Positions 1 to 7,744 of a stretch of 64,000 nucleotides of DNA are shown here, in pieces. The DNA comes from Rhizobium sp. (GTDB lineage: Bacteria > Pseudomonadota > Alphaproteobacteria > Rhizobiales > Rhizobiaceae). The position numbers and the translations under genes were made by a program. Position 1 is the first letter of the stretch. The number at the start of each line of letters is the position of its first letter. Under the pieces are notes generated by a model. That model saw only the letters and a program-made list of their open reading frames with translations, was not told the DNA's origin and searched no databases. The DNA lies in the NCBI GenBank assembly GCA_003527225.1, contig DPXQ01000087.1:1-64000 (forward strand), given 5' to 3'.

Positions 1-509
1 CCATCATCGCCTCCATGTCGATCACTCCGGAACGCAAGGAAAAGGTCGATTTCACCGACAAGTACTACAATACCGGACCGGCCATCGCCGTGCGGAAAGA
101 TTCTCCGATCACCGACGTCGCCGGCCTGAAGGGCAAGGTTATGGGCGCCCAGTCGTCCACGACCCACGCCAACTTTGCTGAAAAGGCTTTCGCCGATTCC
201 GAACTCAAGCTCTATCCGACCACGGACGAATACAAGCTCGATCTCGAAGGCGGCCGTATCGATGCCGCAATCGACGACGTCGTCGTCCTGTCGGAATGGG
301 TCAAGTCGGATGCCGGCGCGTGCTGCAAGATCCTGACCGCGCTCACCCCCGATATCGAAATCCACGGTCCGGGCGCCGGCATTGCCGTCCGCAAGGGCGA
401 AACCGCACTTGTCGAAAAGTTCAATGCCGCCATCAAGGCGATCCGCGCCAACGGCAAGTACAAGGAAATCAACGACAAGTTCTTCGATTTCGACGTATAC
501 GGCGACTAA
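1..509 (+). CDS. Polar amino-acid ABC transporter, substrate-binding protein (3' part)
   Basis: Periplasmic solute-binding protein of the SBP_bac_3 family (lysine/arginine/ornithine/histidine type), cut by the left edge. The frame is open from base 3, so the ATG at 15 is internal and the N-terminal signal peptide lies outside the window. About 169 residues are visible. They include the family pattern MSITPERKEKVDFTDKYY and the second-lobe signature with GGRIDAAIDD, which contributes to the ligand site. Two permease genes follow on the same strand, which fits a HisJQMP-like importer. The ATPase gene is not in this window and may lie upstream. The exact substrate cannot be read; a basic amino acid is the family default. 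Confidence 0.9.
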   Translation, partial: IIASMSITPERKEKVDFTDKYYNTGPAIAVRKDSPITDVAGLKGKVMGAQSSTTHANFAEKAFADSELKLYPTTDEYKLDLEGGRIDAAIDDVVVLSEWVKSDAGACCKILTALTPDIEIHGPGAGIAVRKGETALVEKFNAAIKAIRANGKYKEINDKFFDFDVYGD

Positions 510-530
510 TCGTTGAAAATCTGAATTCGG

Positions 531-562
531 AATGGCGGAAGGCTTGCACTTCCGCCATTTTT
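531..562 (+). terminator. Hairpin plus T-run between binding-protein and permease genes
   Basis: An 11-bp perfect stem (AATGGCGGAAG pairing with CTTCCGCCATT) with a 7-base loop is followed by five T. It lies 21 bases after the binding-protein stop and ahead of the permease. Such intercistronic hairpins commonly give partial termination or 3'-end protection, so that binding protein is made in excess of membrane components. The role here is inferred. Confidence 0.7.
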
Positions 563-619
563 GCTTGAAAAAGGCAGCCAATCAAGAAATGCGGCGCAGA
601 CCGCAAGGGGAATGTCAGT

Positions 620-1423
620 ATGAGCGGATTGTTTTCCGCCGTTGGCTCGTTCTGGGCCTGGTTTCAATATGCCTTCGATCCGCTGTGCGGGCCAGTCGGA
701 CTCTTTACTCTCTTCGGTTCTTCTTCGATCGTCGCTTGCGGGGCCACTGGTTGGGGCGATGAAATTGCCTTCGGCCTGAAGGTTACCCTTTCCTTGTCGC
801 TCGCGACCCTGCCCGTGGGGTTGCTCATAGGATTTGCCATCGCGCTGGGCATGCAATCGCAGGACAAAATCCTGCGGCTCGCGGCCGGGATCTACACCAC
901 GATTTTTCGCGGATTGCCGGAACTGCTGACGCTCTTCATCGTCTATTACGGCGCGCAGATGCTCATCCAGTCTATCCTGAGTTCGTTCGGTTATGACGAG
1001 CGGGTGGAGATCAACACCTTCTTCTCCGGCATGATCGCGCTGTCGGTGGTCTTCTCGTCCTATTGCTCCGAAGTCCTGCTGTCGGCGTTCCGGGCGATAC
1101 CCAAGGGCCAGTATGAGGCCGGCGATGCGCTCGGGCTGCATCGTGGCCGCACCATGCGCCTGATCGTCGTACCGCAATTGATCCGTATTGCACTTCCGGG
1201 GCTCGGCAACCTCTGGATGAACCTCCTGAAGGACACTGCTCTCGTATCGGTGATTGGTCTTCCCGACATCCTGCGCCTGACCGGCATTGCCGCCAAGGTC
1301 AGCAAGGAAGCCTTCTTTTTCTACCTGCTCGCCTGTGCGCTCTACCTCGCTCTCGCCGTCCTTTCCTCCCTTGGCCTGAGCGTCATCGATCGCTGGAGCA
1401 ACCGCGCGGAGGTCCGCCGATGA
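620..1423 (+). CDS. Polar amino-acid ABC transporter permease (HisQ-like)
   Basis: Inner-membrane permease of the HisQ/GlnP type, 267 residues. It has several hydrophobic segments and the cytoplasmic EAA-type loop EAGDALGLHRGRTMRLIVVPQ near residues 170-190, the contact site for the ATPase. The ATG at 620 follows a purine-rich ribosome site (AAGGGG) and is preferred over the upstream frame. It overlaps the next permease by 4 bases (ATGA), so the two are probably translationally coupled and act as a heterodimer. Together with the upstream binding protein it forms an importer for a polar, probably basic, amino acid. Confidence 0.92.
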   Translation: MSGLFSAVGSFWAWFQYAFDPLCGPVGLFTLFGSSSIVACGATGWGDEIAFGLKVTLSLSLATLPVGLLIGFAIALGMQSQDKILRLAAGIYTTIFRGLPELLTLFIVYYGAQMLIQSILSSFGYDERVEINTFFSGMIALSVVFSSYCSEVLLSAFRAIPKGQYEAGDALGLHRGRTMRLIVVPQLIRIALPGLGNLWMNLLKDTALVSVIGLPDILRLTGIAAKVSKEAFFFYLLACALYLALAVLSSLGLSVIDRWSNRAEVRR

Positions 1424-2250
1424 GCTATGCAATGCAACTGATCCCGCCACAGCCGGCCCCGCCACAAGCCGCCAGGCGGCTGACAGGCAGCCGCATCCTC
1501 GGCCTGGCCGGGATCGGCCTCTGGGTCCTGCTTGCGGCCGCGCTCGTCTACATGATGGTCAGCAACTGGGACACGGACAAATTCGTGAAATACGGCCCGC
1601 GCTACCTTTCGGGCTTGTGGGTCACGGCGACGCTGGTTGTCGTCTCCATCTTTTTCGGCGCGCTCCTGTCAGTGCCGATCGCCTTCGCCCGCATGTCAAG
1701 CAACCGCGTTCTGAACGGTATCTCCTATACCTACGTATACATATTCCGCGGCACGCCCCTGCTCGCCCAGATCTACCTGATCTATTACGGTATCGGCGGT
1801 TTCAAGCTGCAAATCGAGGCGATAGGCCTATGGTGGTTCTTCCGCGAAGCATGGTATTGCGCGCTCCTGTCGATGACGCTGAACACCGCCGCCTACCAGG
1901 CCGAAATCCTGCGCGGCGCAATCCAGAGTGTTCCGCGCGGCCAGACGGAAGGCGCCAAGTCGCTCGGTCTCTCGACCTTCGTCACCTTCCGCAAGATCAT
2001 CCTGCCTCAGGCGCTGATCGTCGCCCTTCGCCCCTATGGCAACGAGATCATCCTGATGGTCAAGGGCTCGGCCGTCGTGGCGGTGGTGACCGTCCTCGAT
2101 CTGATGGGGCAGACCCGCTACACCTTCTCGCGGACGTTCGACTACCAGGCCTATCTCTGGGCAGCGATTTTCTATCTCTCCATCGTCGAAACCATGCGCC
2201 ACCTTTGGGCCGCCATGGAGGCACGCCTGACGCGCCATCTCAAGCGCTGA
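1420..2250 (+). CDS. Polar amino-acid ABC transporter permease (HisM-like)
   Basis: Second permease of the importer, 276 residues. One transmembrane segment lies after a proline-rich cytoplasmic start (residues 28-48). The family core follows from about residue 65, with the FRGTPLLAQIYLIYYG signature. The EAA-type loop with GAKSLGLSTFVTFRKIILPQ is near residue 185. It begins inside the stop of the preceding permease (ATGA), the classical coupling seen in hisQM-like operons. No ATPase gene follows; the next gene is an unrelated methyltransferase after about 120 bases. Confidence 0.92.
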   Translation: MSYAMQLIPPQPAPPQAARRLTGSRILGLAGIGLWVLLAAALVYMMVSNWDTDKFVKYGPRYLSGLWVTATLVVVSIFFGALLSVPIAFARMSSNRVLNGISYTYVYIFRGTPLLAQIYLIYYGIGGFKLQIEAIGLWWFFREAWYCALLSMTLNTAAYQAEILRGAIQSVPRGQTEGAKSLGLSTFVTFRKIILPQALIVALRPYGNEIILMVKGSAVVAVVTVLDLMGQTRYTFSRTFDYQAYLWAAIFYLSIVETMRHLWAAMEARLTRHLKR

Positions 2251-2368
2251 CGCTGCCGGCGAAGCCATTCCAGGTTTCAATAGGCCTCATTGCAAAAATG
2301 CGCCCGACCCTTTAGAGCCAGCGGCAAAGCCGCCGGTGACCGGGCGCGCGCACCGCAAAGGGATTGAG

Positions 2369-3184
2369 ATGGCAAAGATCGACGAAGATGCTCTTGCTGA
2401 GGCCTACAACCGCGCCCTGGCACTCGAAAAGGCCGGCGACATCGATGCCGCCGTCAAGGCCTATGGGGAGGTCCTGGCGATCGACCCAGAGGATCACGGC
2501 GGGGCAGCCATCAGGATCGCGGCGCTTGGCCGTGGCGAAACCCCGCCCAAGGCACCAGACGCCTATGTCGAAACTCTGTTCGATCAGCACGCGGAGGCTT
2601 TCGAGGATATCCTCGTCGAGCAACTCGGCTATGCGGTTCCCGTCATGGTGCGCCAGCGCCTGCACACACTCGGCCTCGGCCCGTTCAAACGCATGCTCGA
2701 TATCGGCTGTGGCACCGGGCTCACCGGCGGCACGCTGCGCGATATGGCCGATGACATCACCGGCATCGACATTTCCGAGAAAATGGTCGAAATCGCCCAT
2801 GAAAAGGATCTCTATGAAACGCTCTACGTCGCCGAAGCGGAAGACTTCCTCGAGGATAACGACGAAGAGCCATTCGATCTCATCACGGCGACAGATGTCC
2901 TGCCCTATCTCGGCGCTCTGGAACCTCTGTTCTTCGGCGCAGCCGAAAACATGGTGCCGGGCGGCCTCTTCATCTTCTCCTCCGAGACACGCCCCGATGA
3001 GGTGATGGCCGGTCGCCCCTTCATGGTCGGCCCGCATCAGCGCTACGTCCATTCCGAGGCGTATATCCGCGAACGGCTTGCCGCCACGGGTTTCGAGATC
3101 GTGGAGATCACCGAGATCAACGTCCGGATGCAGGATGGAGAACCGTCTCCTGGCCATCTGGTCATCGCGCGTTTGAAGGATTGA
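2369..3184 (+). CDS. TPR-containing class I SAM-dependent methyltransferase
   Basis: A 271-residue predicted cytosolic methyltransferase. The N-terminal 50 residues look like a TPR pair (AYNRALALEKAGDIDAAVKA, then AYGEVLAIDPED). The Rossmann methyltransferase core follows, with SAM motif I LDIGCGTGLTGG near residues 110-120, an acidic residue ending strand 2 (ITGIDIS) and motif IV FDLITATDVLPYL. The ATG at 2369 has a good ribosome site (AAAGGGA); a GTG 33 bases upstream is in frame but has none. The substrate is unknown. TPR plus methyltransferase proteins like this are common in rhizobia but mostly uncharacterised. Confidence 0.88.
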   Translation: MAKIDEDALAEAYNRALALEKAGDIDAAVKAYGEVLAIDPEDHGGAAIRIAALGRGETPPKAPDAYVETLFDQHAEAFEDILVEQLGYAVPVMVRQRLHTLGLGPFKRMLDIGCGTGLTGGTLRDMADDITGIDISEKMVEIAHEKDLYETLYVAEAEDFLEDNDEEPFDLITATDVLPYLGALEPLFFGAAENMVPGGLFIFSSETRPDEVMAGRPFMVGPHQRYVHSEAYIRERLAATGFEIVEITEINVRMQDGEPSPGHLVIARLKD

Positions 3185-3277
3185 TCGACCGGACAGCAAT
3201 CTGACCGGAACCGTTAAGACAGTTGCGTGCCGGTATGTGCGCGCAAATGTCTTTCCAGTCGAAGAAGAGGCCCGCTT

Positions 3278-3541
3278 ATGATTCGCAGCATCGCCCTTGC
3301 GCTCCTGCCCCTCCTCTATCTGGCAGCCCCGGTCTCGGCCGAAGGCGACGCCACTGCCGGCGAAGCAGCTTATGCCAAGGCTTGCGCCCGTTGCCACAAG
3401 ACAGCCTCACGGATCACGCCCTTCATCGAGGGCAAGACCACTGAGGAGAAGGCCGCCTGGCTGGATGCTTTCCTCGCCGGACATCATGCGACCGACGCCA
3501 AAATCCGCGCCAATCTTGTTGCCTATTTGCTGGCAAACTGA
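3278..3541 (+). CDS. Small periplasmic c-type cytochrome
   Basis: An 87-residue exported protein. It has a signal peptide (MIRSIALALLPLLYLAAPVSA) and a single haem-attachment motif CARCH shortly after, in the context AYAKACARCHK. No clear Met axial ligand is seen: the C-terminal part (residues 50-87) has His residues (AGHHATDAK) but no methionine. It may be a low-potential or His-ligated haem protein. The start at 3278 has the ribosome site AAGAAGAGG; an upstream in-frame start at 3227 would spoil the signal peptide. Its redox partner cannot be inferred from the neighbours. Confidence 0.8.
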   Translation: MIRSIALALLPLLYLAAPVSAEGDATAGEAAYAKACARCHKTASRITPFIEGKTTEEKAAWLDAFLAGHHATDAKIRANLVAYLLAN

Positions 3542-3648
3542 CGGTCATCGACACGGTCAAACCCGCCCCACGCGGCCACTTCAGCGGCTTGAGACGAAGG
3601 CGTCTTTCCTCTAAAGCTGTTCCACATTGAATTGATGGGAGAGACGGA

Positions 3649-4518
3649 ATGGCGAAAATTGCATTCATCGGATTGGGCGTCATGGGATTTCCCATGGCCG
3701 GACACCTGAAGGCTAAGGGGGGCCACGACGTCACGGTCTACAACCGCACGGCGGCAAAGGCCGAGAGTTGGGTCAAGCAGCACGGCGGTACGTCCGCACC
3801 GACCCCTGCCGCCGCCGCGAAGGATGCCGATTTCGTCTTTACCTGCGTCGGCAATGACGACGATCTGCGCGCCGTAACAATGGGCCCGGACGGCGTGCTT
3901 TCGACTATGAAAGAAGGCGCGACGCTGATCGACAACACCACCGCTTCGGCCGAAGTCGCCCGCGAGCTCTATGACGCTGCCAAGGCAAAAGGCTGCGGCT
4001 TCATCGACGCGCCGGTCTCGGGCGGCCAGGCAGGCGCCGAGAACGGCGTGCTGACCGTCATGTGCGGCGGCGACGAGGCGGTCTTCGACAAGGCAAGACC
4101 TGTGATCGACGCCTATGCCCGCATGGTCGGCCTCATGGGCGCCGCAGGTTCCGGGCAACTGACCAAGATGATCAACCAGATCTGCATCGCCGGCCTCGTG
4201 CAGGGCCTCGCGGAAGGCATCCACTTCGGCAAGAAGGCGGGACTCGATATCGAAAAGGTAATCGAGGTCATCTCGAAGGGTGCGGCCGGTTCCTGGCAGA
4301 TGGAGAACCGCTACAAGACCATGAACCAGGGAAAATATGACTTCGGCTTCGCTGTCGACTGGATGCGCAAGGATCTCGACATCGTGCTGTCGGAGGCCCG
4401 GCGCAATGGCGCCGCACTACCCGTCACGGCCCTTGTCGACCAGTTTTATAGCGAGGTGCAGAAGCTCGGCGGCAAGCGCTGGGATACGTCGTCCCTGCTC
4501 GCAAGGCTCGAAAAATGA
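3649..4518 (+). CDS. NAD(P)-dependent beta-hydroxyacid dehydrogenase (HIBADH/GarR family)
   Basis: A 289-residue enzyme oxidising a beta-hydroxyacid such as 3-hydroxyisobutyrate or tartronate semialdehyde. It shows the N-terminal dinucleotide motif GLGVMGFPMAGHL, the substrate-binding signature DAPVSGGQAGAENG near residue 120, and the catalytic-lysine region GSGQLTKMINQ. Length and order match the family. A ribosome site (GGGAGAGACGGA) precedes the ATG. The stop overlaps the following alkD-like gene by 4 bases. The substrate cannot be decided from sequence alone; glyoxylate/succinate-semialdehyde reductase is another possibility. Confidence 0.88.
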   Translation: MAKIAFIGLGVMGFPMAGHLKAKGGHDVTVYNRTAAKAESWVKQHGGTSAPTPAAAAKDADFVFTCVGNDDDLRAVTMGPDGVLSTMKEGATLIDNTTASAEVARELYDAAKAKGCGFIDAPVSGGQAGAENGVLTVMCGGDEAVFDKARPVIDAYARMVGLMGAAGSGQLTKMINQICIAGLVQGLAEGIHFGKKAGLDIEKVIEVISKGAAGSWQMENRYKTMNQGKYDFGFAVDWMRKDLDIVLSEARRNGAALPVTALVDQFYSEVQKLGGKRWDTSSLLARLEK

Positions 4519-5207
4519 CACTTGGGCCATCCGCCACGGTCAATGACATCGTTGCGTATCTCAAGTCGTTGCGCAACGATGACAACATTGCCGGGATGGC
4601 GCGCTACGGCATAGATACGAGTACGGCGCTCGGGATCACGACGCCGCAAATGAAGAGCCTCGTTCGGCAAGTCAAGCGGGACCACCAGAGAGCCTTGGCT
4701 CTCTGGCAGACCGGCCTTCGTGATGCGCGGATGTTGGCTATCCTGACCGCAGACCCCAAGCAGTTGACGCAAGAGGAAGCCCGCTCCTGGGCCGGCGATT
4801 TCAATTCCTGGGAAATCGTCGACACTGCCGCCGATCTTCTGACCGATACGCCCTACTGGCGGACCCTGATCCCGGAATTTGCGGCCGACAAACGGGAATA
4901 CGTCCGCCGGACCGCCTTTGCGATGATCGCCGGCGCTTCCGTCCACCTGAAGAAGGAGCCGGACGAAACGCTGATCGGCTTCTTGCCCTTGATCGAACAG
5001 CATTCGACGGATCCGCGCAACTTCGTGCGCAAGGCGGTGAACTGGGCGCTGCGGAACATCGGCAAGCGCAACCGTACCTGCCACGGCCCTGCGCTCGCGC
5101 TTGCAGAGAGGCTGGCAGAGAGCGATGACAAGACCGCGCGGTGGATCGGCAAGGATGCCGTGCGCGAGCTTTCGGGCCAACCGGTCCTCAGGCGACTGGG
5201 GCTCTGA
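4515..5207 (+). CDS. DNA alkylation repair protein (AlkD-type HEAT-repeat glycosylase)
   Basis: A 230-residue all-helical protein of the AlkD family. These enzymes excise alkylated bases (3-methyl- and 7-methylpurines) with a HEAT-like repeat fold and without base flipping. Family landmarks are the region around WAGDFNSWEIVDTAA (residues 95-110, with the conserved Trp-x-x-x-Asp) and the strongly conserved NFVRKAVNWALRNIGKRN near residue 175. It overlaps the upstream dehydrogenase by ATGA, so it is co-transcribed. It is convergent with the Lrp gene, with 3 bases between stops. Confidence 0.88.
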   Translation: MTLGPSATVNDIVAYLKSLRNDDNIAGMARYGIDTSTALGITTPQMKSLVRQVKRDHQRALALWQTGLRDARMLAILTADPKQLTQEEARSWAGDFNSWEIVDTAADLLTDTPYWRTLIPEFAADKREYVRRTAFAMIAGASVHLKKEPDETLIGFLPLIEQHSTDPRNFVRKAVNWALRNIGKRNRTCHGPALALAERLAESDDKTARWIGKDAVRELSGQPVLRRLGL

Positions 5208-5210
5208 ACG

Positions 5211-5699
5211 TCAATCCTCGGAGGACTTCGGGTTGTCCAGCAGCATATAGTCGAGCGGCAACTCGGTGGTATACTTGATCTGTTCCATTGCAAACGCCGA
5301 TGAAACGTCGCGGATTTCAATCTTGGTGATCATCCGCTTATAGAAGGCGTCATAGGCCGCGATGTCAGGCACCACCACCCTCAGCAGATAGTCGATATCG
5401 CCGCTCATGCGATAGAATTCCACCACTTCGGGGAATTCCGCCACGACTTCCGAAAACCGCTTCAGCCATTCGATCGAATGGCTCGATGTGCGGATCGAGA
5501 CGAAGACCGTGACCTTGGTGTTGACCTTGACAGGATCGAGCAGCGCAACCCGGCGGCGGATCACGCCGTCTTCTTCCATCTTCTGGATACGGCGCCAGCA
5601 AGGCGTTGTCGAAAGCCCGACCTTCTTGGCGAGATCGGCTACAGCCAGCGTCGAATCCTCCTGCAGGATACGCAAAATCTTTCGGTCGAGACGGTCCAT
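5211..5699 (-). CDS. Lrp/AsnC-family transcriptional regulator
   Basis: A 162-residue regulator. The N-terminal helix-turn-helix (residues 1-60, LDRKILRILQEDSTLAVADL then VGLSTTPCWRRIQKMEEDG) is followed by an alpha/beta RAM/ACT-like effector domain. That domain has the typical EVVEFYRMSGDIDYLLRVVV segment. Such proteins form octamers and sense amino acids. An AT-rich promoter region lies upstream (about 5700-5765). No divergent target gene is adjacent, so it may act elsewhere or on itself. A second Lrp-type gene is present at 38.1 kb. Confidence 0.93.
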   Translation of the reverse strand: MDRLDRKILRILQEDSTLAVADLAKKVGLSTTPCWRRIQKMEEDGVIRRRVALLDPVKVNTKVTVFVSIRTSSHSIEWLKRFSEVVAEFPEVVEFYRMSGDIDYLLRVVVPDIAAYDAFYKRMITKIEIRDVSSAFAMEQIKYTTELPLDYMLLDNPKSSED

Positions 5700-5765
5700 C
5701 CCATAGCCTTTCGGAATATTTTTCCTCGGTATAGCCTATAATTCGTTAAATTAAAGGATAATGTT

Positions 5766-6401
5766 TCATCTTGCGAGCTGCATCACCTCCAGCCGCAGAG
5801 CCGGCAAGACCTCCGCTTCGAACCAGGGATTTTTCTTGAGCCAGCCGGTGTTTCGCCAGCTCGGATGCGGCAGAGGCAGCACCTTTGCACCCTCTCCATC
5901 GGCAAGGAAATAGTCGCGCCAATGCCGAACCGTGTCGTTCAGGGTACCCTTCCGGCGCGCCCCGATATGCCATGACTGCGCATATTGGCCGATCGCCAGG
6001 ATGAGTTCGACCTGCGGCATCGCCGCCATCACCTTTTCACGCCATGCGGGCGCGCATTCGCGCCTCGGCGGCAGATCGTGGCCATTGGCGTCATAGCCGG
6101 GGAAGCAGAAACCCATCGGTACGATGGCGAATTTGGCCGCATCGTAAAACGTGTCCCGATCCACACCAAGCCATTGCCGGAGACGATCGCCCGAGGCGTC
6201 GTTGAATGGCAAACCGGTTTCATGGACCTTGATTCCGGGCGCTTGTCCGGCAATCAGGATCCGGGCCGTGGCGGAGAGAACCGCGACCGGCCGAGGCTCG
6301 TGCGGCAGCCGGTTGGCCTCGCCGCCCTCCGGACAATCGCGGCAGATGCGACAGGCGGCAATCGACTGCCGCAGGTATTCAAGCCCGCCACATATGCTCA
6401 T
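5766..6401 (-). CDS. Uracil-DNA glycosylase superfamily protein with possible 4Fe-4S cysteines
   Basis: A 211-residue protein of the COG1573-type uracil-DNA glycosylase superfamily. Motif 1 is AGQAPGIKVHETGLPFND (residues 51-68) and motif 2 is LPLPHPSWRN near residue 185. Four cysteines, C17, C20, C99 and C116 (C-x2-C and C-x16-C), have the spacing of the iron-sulphur cluster ligands of family 4/5 enzymes. The start at 6401 (MSICGG) is chosen because the 22 upstream residues are arginine-rich and overlap the GST gene. Family 4/5 enzymes normally carry GEAPG in motif 1; here it is GQAPG, so activity on uracil is uncertain. Confidence 0.82.
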   Translation of the reverse strand: MSICGGLEYLRQSIAACRICRDCPEGGEANRLPHEPRPVAVLSATARILIAGQAPGIKVHETGLPFNDASGDRLRQWLGVDRDTFYDAAKFAIVPMGFCFPGYDANGHDLPPRRECAPAWREKVMAAMPQVELILAIGQYAQSWHIGARRKGTLNDTVRHWRDYFLADGEGAKVLPLPHPSWRNTGWLKKNPWFEAEVLPALRLEVMQLAR

Positions 6402-6414
6402 CGGCCGTCCGCGA

Positions 6415-7026
6415 TCAAATCGCCGCACTTGGACGGGCGGACACCTGGCGATACCAACGCCAGACATGGGTGAACTCTTCAGGGCAGACGATCCGCGCCG
6501 GCTTCATGAAATCGAAGGCGATCATCGCCGTAATGTCAGCGATCGTGTAGCGCGGCCCCGCGATGAATTCCCGTCCCGCCAGCTCGCTGTCCAGGAAGCG
6601 CAGGAAATCCAGCGCCTTGGGCTTGTTGACCTCGCCCCATTCCGGAACCTGTGGGACCTCCCACTCGACCATCGCCGGATGGAGGTGCCGGAATGCGGCG
6701 GCAACTGCGGAAAGGAACACCAGCTCGGCGCGCCGGTTCCACATTTCGACGATTGCCCTGTCCTTGGCGTCCAGGCCGAAGAGAGGCGGATTGGGATGAA
6801 TTTCCTCGAAATAGCGGCAGATCGCCACCGATTCGCAGATCACTGTCCCGTCATCGAGCTCGAGGATCGGCAATCTCTGCAGGGGGTTCTTCGCCGTCAG
6901 CTCCGGGGCCTTGTGTCCCAGCTTGCCCATATCGACGGGGATGGTTTCGACTGTAATGTCCTTTTCCTTCAAGAACACAGTGACCCGACGGGGATTGGGC
7001 GCTCGCCCGCCATCGTATAGTTTCAT
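6415..7026 (-). CDS. Glutathione S-transferase family protein
   Basis: A 203-residue cytosolic GST. The thioredoxin-like N-terminal domain starts MKLYDGGRAPNPRRVTVFL and includes the cis-proline region NPLQRLPILELDDG with the following ICESVAICRYFEE (GSH gamma-glutamyl contacts). The all-helical C-terminal domain contains the capping-box region AGPRYTIADITAMIAFDF. The start at 7026 gives exactly the family N-terminus. The gene ends 13 bases ahead of the UDG-like gene and follows the nuclease gene by 22 bases, so the three may be one minus-strand transcript. The natural substrate is unknown. Confidence 0.9.
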   Translation of the reverse strand: MKLYDGGRAPNPRRVTVFLKEKDITVETIPVDMGKLGHKAPELTAKNPLQRLPILELDDGTVICESVAICRYFEEIHPNPPLFGLDAKDRAIVEMWNRRAELVFLSAVAAAFRHLHPAMVEWEVPQVPEWGEVNKPKALDFLRFLDSELAGREFIAGPRYTIADITAMIAFDFMKPARIVCPEEFTHVWRWYRQVSARPSAAI

Positions 7027-7048
7027 GCTTTCCGTCCTCCAGTTACCG

Positions 7049-7624
7049 TCAGTTGACACCAAAGAACCGGCGGAGAAAAGCAAAAAAGCCCCTGCCCGCG
7101 ACTGCAAAATCGTCGCCGGCAACATCCACCTGGTGGGCGCGTCGCCAATCCTGCGGCCGCTCGAACGATCCCGCCCAGATGCCGACGCCCTCCCTGCGAG
7201 CGGCTGCTTCCTCAGCAGCATACGCCCCGTACGAGACGGCGAACCCTTCCCGCACGAGGGTCGCATTGACGTCGACACCCGCCGCGCGGCAGCGAACCAG
7301 CCAGCGGCCATAGCGATCGGTGGCACTTCCTCTACAGCCGAAATCCGGGGTCGAAGCCATGGACGACAGGCGCTGGCGAGCGGCGGCCCCGCAAGGCCAA
7401 TCCTCGCCAGACTGCCTGCACATTTGGGAGATCTCCGGCGCATCGAGCCCCTCCAGACGCGCCCTGCCGCCCTCGGTCATCAATGTATCGCCGTCGACTG
7501 CCGAAAACGTTCCGGAAAATCCGCGTTCCCGACCCCCATCCAGCTTTGCCACGATCAGCAGCGCAAGCAGCAGTATCGAGATCGCTGCAACCGTGTCGCG
7601 CATAATTCGCCACAGTCTGATCAC
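7049..7624 (-). CDS. Membrane-anchored thermonuclease-family (SNase-like) nuclease
   Basis: A 191-residue protein with an N-terminal hydrophobic anchor or signal (residues 8-27, DTVAAISILLLALLIVAKL) and a staphylococcal-nuclease domain. The catalytic pattern is visible: DGDTL, the Arg and Glu in ARLEGLDAPE, and the second Arg in TDRYGRWLV. The enzyme is therefore probably active, outside the inner membrane, as a Ca-dependent nuclease. A GTG start at 7624 has a good ribosome site (AAGAGGG, 7 bases away); an ATG at 7603 is the alternative. The C-terminal tail is rich in Phe and Arg and has no recognised motif. Confidence 0.85.
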   Translation of the reverse strand: MIRLWRIMRDTVAAISILLLALLIVAKLDGGRERGFSGTFSAVDGDTLMTEGGRARLEGLDAPEISQMCRQSGEDWPCGAAARQRLSSMASTPDFGCRGSATDRYGRWLVRCRAAGVDVNATLVREGFAVSYGAYAAEEAAARREGVGIWAGSFERPQDWRRAHQVDVAGDDFAVAGRGFFAFLRRFFGVN

Positions 7625-7744
7625 ATTCTCGCCCTCTTACCGAACAAATGCTTTGCGTTCATGGCAAATAAAACCTTTTCGACAGCATCTTCTTAAGACT
7701 TGCCCGCTAGTCTGGCCCGATCGCGGCAAATCACTATTTGGCAT

